NCBI GenBank assembly: GCA_019421315.1
Contig: JAHZFN010000284.1
Span: 1-11,695 of the forward strand
Length of the DNA stretch: 11,695 nucleotides
From: Peptococcaceae bacterium
Lineage (GTDB): Bacteria > Bacillota > Dehalobacteriia > UBA4068 > UBA4997
Direction: 5' to 3'
Positions 6,965-11,695 of the stretch are shown here, in pieces. The notes under the pieces were generated by a model, which saw only the letters and a program-made list of their open reading frames with translations, ran no database searches and was not told the origin of the DNA. Positions within the stretch are counted from its first letter, which is position 1; each line of letters starts with the position of its first letter. A program made the position numbers and the translations under genes.

Positions 6965-6993
6965 ATTATATCATAGATGTGTTTATAACACAA
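6965..6993 (-). promoter_or_regulatory. Promoter of the MerR-type regulator gene
   Basis: Read on the minus strand, TTGTGT (6988-6993) and a perfect TATAAT (6965-6970) are separated by 17 bp. A TG one base before the -10 makes it an extended -10 as well. It lies about 80 bp upstream of the regulator's ATG. It overlaps the palindrome at 6978-6992, so autoregulation is likely. Confidence 0.65.
6978..6992. promoter_or_regulatory. Palindrome TGTGTT-TAT-AACACA, candidate operator
   Basis: Perfect 6-bp inverted arms with a 3-bp centre lie across the -35 and spacer of the regulator's own promoter. MerR-family proteins bind dyads placed between promoter elements, so this is the best candidate for the regulator's autoregulatory site. 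Binding has not been shown. Confidence 0.45.
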
Positions 6994-7344
6994 ATAAACA
7001 TCAAATTAAGTCTTGTTTGTTATGTATATGTTACAATAATTTGTTGAATAAGAAAAAAGCACAGTGGGCAAAACAAGCTGTTAAAACATATGACGACTGC
7101 AAAAAAATGCGTCTGCACTGTTTATTTTAGGCGGTTTTTTTTATTTGTTCTTTTCTACAAGCGTTATCCTATGATTATGCTATTTTCTTGTAATGTATAA
7201 TATATCATTGATGAATATTCAAAAATAAATTACGGTAGATTTGTTAAAATGTGAGTCGGTGTTAGATTTTAATTGATAAATTTGTGCAATTGAGAATTTA
7301 TTAGTCTGAATAACAAAAGGGAAAAATTTTATAAAAATTTGCTG

Positions 7345-7386
7345 TTGACATGAAGTTATTGTTAGGCATTCTTCTGTTAATACAAT
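7345..7386 (+). promoter_or_regulatory. Promoter candidates for symporter/amidohydrolase operon
   Basis: TTGTTA (7359-7364) and TACAAT (7381-7386) are spaced by 16 bp, which is the better pair. A perfect -35 hexamer TTGACA (7345-7350) also occurs but has only a weak CATTCT partner at 7367-7372. Either gives a short leader to the ATG at 7438. Confidence 0.5.
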
Positions 7387-7397
7387 ATTGGTATTGT
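7382..7397. promoter_or_regulatory. Palindrome ACAATA-TTGG-TATTGT over the -10/start site
   Basis: Perfect 6-bp inverted arms with a 4-bp centre overlap the -10 hexamer TACAAT and the expected transcription start of the symporter operon. This position suits a repressor site. It differs from the palindrome at 6978-6992, so if both are real they may bind different proteins. Confidence 0.4.
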
Positions 7398-7437
7398 TGA
7401 TTTCATTGTTGAAAGTTTAGGAATGGGAGGGAAAAAG

Positions 7438-7713
7438 ATGAATCAATTAGATAAGATTGAAAAAAAAGTTCATTATGTACATCTTGTTGGCGGTATAATC
7501 ATTGGTATTATTTGTTTGTTTTTATTGTGTCCGCCATTAATAGCTTTGTGGGATAGAAACGATATTTGGATTGGTGCATTTCCGCTTTCTCAACTGTGCA
7601 TTTTTGTTTTACCGATTTTGGCAGGTGTTGTATTAATGGCAATGTATTTTATTGAAGGCCGATATGTTGACGAATCCGATGAAAATCTAAATGAGGACGG
7701 TGATGAAGCATGA
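7438..7713 (+). CDS. Small membrane subunit of symporter, DUF3311-like
   Basis: A 91-residue protein with two predicted transmembrane helices (about 14-35 and 50-70) and an acidic cytoplasmic tail (DESDENLNEDGDE). The middle segment, PPLIALWDRNDIWIGAFPLS, resembles the short DUF3311-type proteins encoded directly before sodium:solute symporters, such as the YhdT-PanF arrangement. The start is set by GGGAGG at 7425-7430, seven bases before ATG 7438; another in-frame ATG at 7423 lies within that site and is unlikely. Its stop overlaps the symporter start as ATGA, which implies translational coupling and a 1:1 partnership. The role of such subunits is not settled; stabilising or assembling the transporter is the usual suggestion. 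Family assignment rests on pattern and context. Confidence 0.75.
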   Translation: MNQLDKIEKKVHYVHLVGGIIIGIICLFLLCPPLIALWDRNDIWIGAFPLSQLCIFVLPILAGVVLMAMYFIEGRYVDESDENLNEDGDEA

Positions 7714-9197
7714 CGTCAAGTGTTATTATTCCGATAATATTTATTACAGTTTATTTTTTGGCATTAATTTGGGGCGCTTTTTTTACCAAAGGCGGCAAAA
7801 TGAAAAATAAAGGTAGTATTGAAGAGTTTGCGGTAGGTGACCGCAGCTTTGGATGGATAGTTGTTCTCTGCTGTCTGATGGGTTTGCTTTTTACATCCTC
7901 CGGTTTGACGAGCTGGTTCTCTTGGACGGTTGGGGAAGGTATGTTCCCGCAATATTTGACAATTTATGCTTCGCTGGGATTTTTGTTTACATTTATTTTT
8001 GCCAAAAGAATTTGGATTTGGGGTAAACATTATAATTTGCTGACCCCGCCTGATGACATTTATCAGAGATATAAAAGCCGCCCGCTTTCAAATTTGGTTG
8101 CGGTTTGTGCGGTTTTGATTGAGGCTCCTTGGATTATCATGGAATTTGCGGCCATGGGATATATGATTAATGCGGTTACAGGTTTGCCGACTAAAATCGG
8201 CATGGTCATAATTGTTGTTTTGATTATGGCATATATATTATATAGTGGTATGAAATCATTGGCAGTAACAGAGCTAATTCAAGGCTTTTTGGTAATTTTT
8301 ATTATGTTCGGCGGTGCAGTTTTTCTTACATTCAAATTATTTGGAGGCTGGGGACCTATGATGGAATCCGTTATGGAGGTTGCTTCCGATAATCTGACAA
8401 TTAATTTGGGTGGAACCTACACATATGAATATTGGAGCTCTACTATTATTGTAGCGGCACTTGGCATTATGGGCTGGGCATCGTTCTTTACCAGAATATA
8501 TACTGCAAAAAGCGTAAAAGAAGTAAAAAAAGTTTCTTGGTGGTCTGTTTTGGTTGTTGCAATTGTTAATGGCGCATTGATGATTTTTGCTGTGGGCTGC
8601 ATTACAGTTCCCGAGGCAGTTGAGGCAATTGTGAATGAAAATTCCTTGTTTATTCTTACCAATATGGTGGGAGGCCCTGTATTTACAGGTTTATTTGCCA
8701 TAGTTGTTTTAGCAGCAGGCATGAGTTTGATTTCGGTTGTTATTAACAGTCACAGCATTATTATTTCAGAGAATTTTATTAAACCTTATAAGAAAAATCT
8801 CAGCTCGGAATCACGCGTGAAAATCGCTCGCTGGACAATTGTAATTTATTCTGTAATTGCGTTGGTAATTGCTTTGGTGGATTTGCCAAATTTATATTTC
8901 ATTGCTATGGCAGTTTACAACATGATAGCCCAGATTGTACCTATGGTTGTTTTAAGCATTTATTGGAAGCGCTCTAACAGATGGGGTGCAGGTTTAGGTT
9001 TGATTTGTGGTTTAGGTATTACCTTAAGCGGTTCTTTCATAGATTTCACTTTCTTTGGTTGGTCTCCGGCTATTCTTGGTCTTTTGATTAACATCATTGT
9101 TCATATCGCCTGTGGTTTCATATTCAAGAAAGATGACGGTGTTGACGAAATGTTTGATGTTCTGAAAAAATATAAAGTTCCCAAGATAGTAAAGTAA
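7710..9197 (+). CDS. Sodium:solute symporter (SSS/SLC5 family)
   Basis: A 495-residue polytopic membrane protein with about 13 hydrophobic segments, the usual size for the family. Family landmarks are FAVGDRSFGW (40-49) after the first helix, the glycine/serine-rich GLLFTSSGLTSWFSWTVGEG (58-77), YSGMKSLAVTELIQGF (178-193), which corresponds to the conserved GG(M/L)-x-D-xxQ segment, and AAGMSLISVVINSHS (335-349), which carries Ser residues where the second sodium site is expected. It should import a small solute using the sodium gradient. It overlaps the small subunit by 4 bp and is followed 70 bp later by the amidohydrolase, so that enzyme's amide substrate is a likely cargo. It resembles the PanF branch in layout, but the substrate cannot be read from sequence. 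Confidence 0.9.
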   Translation: MTSSVIIPIIFITVYFLALIWGAFFTKGGKMKNKGSIEEFAVGDRSFGWIVVLCCLMGLLFTSSGLTSWFSWTVGEGMFPQYLTIYASLGFLFTFIFAKRIWIWGKHYNLLTPPDDIYQRYKSRPLSNLVAVCAVLIEAPWIIMEFAAMGYMINAVTGLPTKIGMVIIVVLIMAYILYSGMKSLAVTELIQGFLVIFIMFGGAVFLTFKLFGGWGPMMESVMEVASDNLTINLGGTYTYEYWSSTIIVAALGIMGWASFFTRIYTAKSVKEVKKVSWWSVLVVAIVNGALMIFAVGCITVPEAVEAIVNENSLFILTNMVGGPVFTGLFAIVVLAAGMSLISVVINSHSIIISENFIKPYKKNLSSESRVKIARWTIVIYSVIALVIALVDLPNLYFIAMAVYNMIAQIVPMVVLSIYWKRSNRWGAGLGLICGLGITLSGSFIDFTFFGWSPAILGLLINIIVHIACGFIFKKDDGVDEMFDVLKKYKVPKIVK

Positions 9198-9216
9198 TGT
9201 TAATAATAACATAAGT

Positions 9217-9261
9217 ATGAAAGATATAAGAGCGAAGGATATAAGGATGAAAGCGAAGTGA
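9217..9261 (+). other. Repetitive 14-codon micro-frame before the amidohydrolase
   Basis: The symporter-amidohydrolase gap holds an imperfect repeat (GAAAGATATAAGAGC then GAAGGATATAAGGAT). It is open from ATG 9217 as MKDIRAKDIRMKAK and stops at TGA 9259-9261, six bases before the hydrolase ATG. The same purine-rich sequence supplies the hydrolase ribosome binding site. It could be a coupled leader peptide or only a slippage-prone purine repeat; the latter is simpler. Confidence 0.25.
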
Positions 9262-9267
9262 AATATT

Positions 9268-10947
9268 ATGAATAAAACAGCCGATTTGATTTTTCTCAGT
9301 GAAAATATATTTACTGCCACAAAGCAGCATTGTCTGATATCGGGAGGTGTTGCTATTGCGGAAAATAAAATTTTATTGGTTGCCTCTGCTGATGAAGTAT
9401 TAAAGTTAGCTGATGAGCACACGGAAATTTTTGAGTGCGGCAACAATTTGATTACACCGGGACTGTGTGATTCTCATACGCATTTACAAATGGGGTGTCT
9501 GCACAATTGTGAAGCTGATTTGAGTTTTGGCGAAAGTGCAGAAGAATGTGCCAAGCTTATGTATGATTTTTATATTGAGCATAAAGACGATTACGGTGAA
9601 AATGAGTGGATTCGCGGCTACACTTGGTATATGGCATATTGGGAGGATAAAACTCCGCCTCACAAAAAAATATTGGATAAATATTTTCCTGACAGACCTG
9701 TGTTATTGTTTGACAGTGACTGCCACAGTGTTTGGGTGAATTCCAAGGCTTTGGAGGTTTGCGGCATAGATGATGATGTGCAATGCTATGAATACGGTGA
9801 TTTTATCCGTGATGAAAATGGTGAATTAACAGGTCATTTGGTTGAAGAGGCAATGATAGCCTGTGTACCTCAGGCATTTGATATACCAAAGGAAAAAGAG
9901 GCCGATTTGTTAAAAAAACTCAGCAAGGATTTGAGTTCCTATGGTATAACCTCGGTGGTGGATTTACGTCCGTTGTTTGGTCATGAGCAAGGCAATCTGG
10001 ATTTATATCAATCGTTGTGCAGTGACGGTGAGTTGAATTTTCGTATCAATTTTGCCAGTGATCTTTTGGGCGGTGCTGATTTGGCTGCCGGATACCGCAG
10101 CTATTTTTGTAATAAAGAGGCTCCGATTTACTATGCGGGAGTTAAAGGATTCATGGATGGCATTGTGACAACTCATACCGCTATGATGATTGAACCCTAC
10201 ACGGATGATCCTACAGCTGATTGTACATATACATTGATGGATTTGAATGCCGGTGAGGAAGCTATTAAGAAATATCAAAAAGAGGGCTATAATATTCATG
10301 TTCATGCTGTAGGTGACAATGCCATACGCCGCTTGCTGGATATCTATGAGGCTGCGATAAAAGAAAATGGCAAGACTGATTCACGGCTTTCTATTGAGCA
10401 TATGGATTTGACATCTCCCGCAGATTGGAAGCGTTTGGGAGAATTGGACATTATATCTTCTGTGCAGCCGCCTCATATTACATTGGTTGATTCTCTTGAT
10501 TACGATGAATATATACCTGTTGTAGGTCAAGAAAGAAGCAAGTACTTGTGGTCATTCAAAAGCTTTGCCGATAATGGTTCGGTATTGGCATTTGGCACAG
10601 ACTTTCCTGTGGTTCAGCCTGATTCTGCTGCTGTTATTCACCGAGCTGTTACCAGAAAATTTTCCGATGGAAAGCCTGTTAGCGGCTGGAATCCGGAACA
10701 AAAATTAAGCTTGTTGGATTCACTGCGTGCATATACATGGGGCGGTGCCTATAAATTAGGCAAAGAGGATGTTTTGGGGAGTTTACAATCTGATATGTTG
10801 GCGGATTTGGTTGTTTGGGATTGCAATCTTTTTGATTTGGAAGATGATGAATTGCTGAATGCAAAAGTTGATTTTACAGTATTTAACGGACAAATTGTAT
10901 ATCAAAACGATAATAACACAATTACTCAGAACACCATTAATAAATAG
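9268..10947 (+). CDS. Amidohydrolase family 3 (YtcJ-like) metal-dependent hydrolase
   Basis: A 559-residue cytosolic enzyme of the amidohydrolase superfamily, as long as other YtcJ/N-substituted formamide deformylase-like members. Metal ligands can be placed as His70 and His72 (DSHTHL), Lys293 (GVKGFMDG, the position that can be carboxylated), His346 in HVHAVGD, His378 in SIEHMD and Asp445 in FGTDFPV. The small beta-sandwich domain is built from residues 1-65 and about 505-550 (MLADLVVWD). Family members hydrolyse C-N bonds of amides, formamides or cyclic imides; this one's substrate is unknown. ATG 9268 follows GAAGTG by about 8 bases. It lies 70 bp after the symporter with no terminator between, so the two are probably co-transcribed for uptake and hydrolysis of one compound. 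No signal peptide is seen. Confidence 0.88.
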   Translation: MNKTADLIFLSENIFTATKQHCLISGGVAIAENKILLVASADEVLKLADEHTEIFECGNNLITPGLCDSHTHLQMGCLHNCEADLSFGESAEECAKLMYDFYIEHKDDYGENEWIRGYTWYMAYWEDKTPPHKKILDKYFPDRPVLLFDSDCHSVWVNSKALEVCGIDDDVQCYEYGDFIRDENGELTGHLVEEAMIACVPQAFDIPKEKEADLLKKLSKDLSSYGITSVVDLRPLFGHEQGNLDLYQSLCSDGELNFRINFASDLLGGADLAAGYRSYFCNKEAPIYYAGVKGFMDGIVTTHTAMMIEPYTDDPTADCTYTLMDLNAGEEAIKKYQKEGYNIHVHAVGDNAIRRLLDIYEAAIKENGKTDSRLSIEHMDLTSPADWKRLGELDIISSVQPPHITLVDSLDYDEYIPVVGQERSKYLWSFKSFADNGSVLAFGTDFPVVQPDSAAVIHRAVTRKFSDGKPVSGWNPEQKLSLLDSLRAYTWGGAYKLGKEDVLGSLQSDMLADLVVWDCNLFDLEDDELLNAKVDFTVFNGQIVYQNDNNTITQNTINK

Positions 10948-10965
10948 TACCAACATAATATAAAT

Positions 10966-11010
10966 AACAGCAAAGCATTTGAAACGCATAATGTTTTGCT
11001 GTTGTTTTTT
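10966..11010 (+). terminator. Intrinsic terminator of the symporter/amidohydrolase operon
   Basis: A 14-bp stem pairs AACAGCAAAGCATT (10966-10979) with AATGTTTTGCTGTT (10990-11003), with one G-T wobble. A G and six T follow. It lies 19 bases after the hydrolase stop. Confidence 0.85.
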
Positions 11011-11090
11011 ATATTTAAAAGTAAAGAACGCAAAATAAAGGAAAATAAACGAAAATAAATTATTTTTGTTTCAAGGTCGGTTTTTTTTAT

Positions 11091-11125
11091 AAAAATGCGG
11101 CAGCTTTATAAAATAAAGCTGCCGC
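11091..11125 (-). terminator. Intrinsic terminator of the RACo-like gene
   Basis: A perfect 13-bp stem pairs 11097-11109 (GCGGCAGCTTTAT) with 11113-11125 around a 3-A loop. Read on the minus strand, the stem is followed by A and five T (11096-11091). It lies about 35 bp past the stop of the RACo-like gene. No T-run follows it on the plus strand, so it serves the minus-strand gene only. Confidence 0.85.
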
Positions 11126-11161
11126 CGAAAGTATGTTTTTAATATTTAAATCAAAAATATT

Positions 11162-11695
11162 TTAATCAAAATTCATGGCTTTGACAAAAACGTTGTCGTA
11201 ACCATCCAGGGCGGAAAGCTCGATATAGGCGATGTTTTTGGCGATGTCTTCCGCTTGCGCTCTTTCGTCCTCTGCCATCAGGCAGAGGTAAGCGCCCGAT
11301 TTTGAGGTGTTGCCGACGTATGTAACTCGGTCTTCCAAATCACGGGGTATCAAGCCTGCGCCTGTCAGGCTTTCCGCTTTCAGGTGAGCGCCGAACTGAC
11401 CTGCCACCATAACCTCGTCGATGTCGTTATCCGCCATTTCGTTGTAGGCGAGCATGGTCTGGATACCTGAAAGAATGGCACCTTTTGCCAGCTGCACTTG
11501 GCGAATATCGTTTTGGGTGATGTAGATATTGTATTCACGGTTTAAATAAAAGCGTTTTTTGCCGTCCACCTTTTCCACCAGAGGATGTGTGTTAAGACGA
11601 CCGCTTTTGTGCAGAATACCACTGCGGTTCAGCTCTGCCACAACGGAGAGAATACCGCTGCCGCAAAGACCGGTTGGGGCGCAGCCGCCGATGAC
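11162..11695 (-). CDS. RACo/ASKHA-type corrinoid activation protein, C-terminal part
   Basis: This gene runs off the right edge; 177 C-terminal residues are visible and the frame is open to the last base. A GTG at 11641 is in frame but is only an internal codon, because the upstream residues VIGGCAPTGLCGSG match the conserved Gly/Cys-rich nucleotide-binding motif of the family. Further landmarks are ITQNDIRQVQLAKGAI, VAGQFGAHL and VGNTSKSGAYL. RACo-type proteins (DUF4445/ASKHA) use ATP and an N-terminal ferredoxin domain to reduce inactive cob(II)alamin on corrinoid methyl-transfer proteins; the ferredoxin domain would lie outside the window. Presence near the MtaA-like gene supports a methyl-transfer locus. 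Base composition resembles the MtaA-like and ABC genes, not the block between. Confidence 0.85.
   Translation of the reverse strand, partial: VIGGCAPTGLCGSGILSVVAELNRSGILHKSGRLNTHPLVEKVDGKKRFYLNREYNIYITQNDIRQVQLAKGAILSGIQTMLAYNEMADNDIDEVMVAGQFGAHLKAESLTGAGLIPRDLEDRVTYVGNTSKSGAYLCLMAEDERAQAEDIAKNIAYIELSALDGYDNVFVKAMNFD

Larger units (their letters stand above)
6884..7437. other. Divergent control region between regulator and symporter genes
   Basis: A 554-bp AT-rich gap with no convincing gene. From left to right it holds the regulator's promoter and an overlapping palindrome (6965-6993), then an imperfect dyad TTGT(N12)ACAA at 7018-7037 that contains an extended -10 (TGT TACAAT, 7029-7037). 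A less AT-rich patch at about 7055-7144 follows, with ACAGTG/CACTGT ends and an eight-T run. A -10-like TATAAT lies at 7196-7201. The symporter promoter candidates and a second palindrome (7345-7397) come last. This length and palindrome density suggest more than one regulated start. Confidence 0.5.
5497..11086. repeat. 18-bp direct repeat flanking the regulator-symporter-hydrolase block
   Basis: TTTCAAGGTCGGTTTTTT occurs at 5497-5514, as the 3' arm and T-tract of the MtaA-like gene's terminator, and again at 11069-11086. The second copy has no 5' arm, so it cannot form the hairpin. The two copies bracket exactly the AT-rich three-gene cassette plus its regulator. The entry spans both copies and the DNA between them. 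A block inserted at a terminator with duplication of its half-site would leave this pattern, but no integrase or transposase is seen inside. Confidence 0.5.

Noticed and set aside
6936..7130. Plus-strand 64-codon frame overlapping the regulator's promoter
   Set aside because: It has no ribosome binding site, begins inside the regulator's 5' leader on the other strand, and most of it is AT-driven. Only its last part is noted, as a possible remnant.
11162..11641. Treating GTG 11641 as the true start of the RACo-like gene
   Set aside because: The frame stays open to the window edge and the upstream residues include the conserved CGSG motif, so the gene is cut by the window.

Overview
The window looks like the chromosome of a low-GC anaerobic bacterium, most likely a member of the Bacillota (Clostridia or Negativicutes). 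The reasons are AT-rich intergenic DNA, many intrinsic hairpin-plus-T terminators, strong purine-rich ribosome binding sites, lipobox lipoproteins, tRNA genes with encoded CCA, and corrinoid-methyltransferase type proteins. The species cannot be fixed from sequence alone.

Layout, left to right. (1) 1-413: a perfect 179-bp tandem array of tRNA-Gly(GCC) genes, the first cut by the window edge, each with its own terminator. (2) 464-1013: an AT-rich intergenic stretch with a 12-bp tandem repeat, probably the control region of the next operon. (3) 1014-4094, plus strand: a nitrate/sulfonate/taurine-class ABC importer in the order ATPase, a 47-residue lipoprotein of unknown function, substrate-binding lipoprotein, permease. 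(4) 4330-5445, plus strand: a uroporphyrinogen-decarboxylase-fold protein with the zinc-site pattern of MtaA/CmuA methylcobamide methyltransferases, closed by a bidirectional terminator. (5) 5603-6883, minus strand: a MerR-type regulator fused to a zinc ribbon and a degenerate methyltransferase-like domain. (6) 7438-10947, plus strand and divergent from the regulator: a small DUF3311-like membrane subunit, a sodium:solute symporter overlapping it by 4 bp, and a YtcJ-like metal-dependent amidohydrolase. (7) 11162 to the right edge, minus strand: the C-terminal part of an ASKHA/RACo-type corrinoid-activating protein, convergent with the preceding genes.

The ABC importer, the MtaA-like protein and the RACo-like protein make a plausible corrinoid-dependent methyl-transfer locus: uptake of a methylated compound, zinc-dependent methyl transfer, and reductive repair of the corrinoid protein. 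The substrate is unknown, and no corrinoid-binding protein or substrate-side methyltransferase lies in the window. The MerR/symporter/amidohydrolase block is AT-richer and sits between the MtaA-like and RACo-like genes. It is bounded by an 18-bp direct repeat that is the 3' half of the MtaA-like gene's terminator, which suggests a regulated uptake-and-hydrolysis cassette inserted into an older convergent gene pair. The most unusual items are the regulator's domain fusion, the tiny CC-ending lipoprotein inside the ABC operon, and the flanking repeat.
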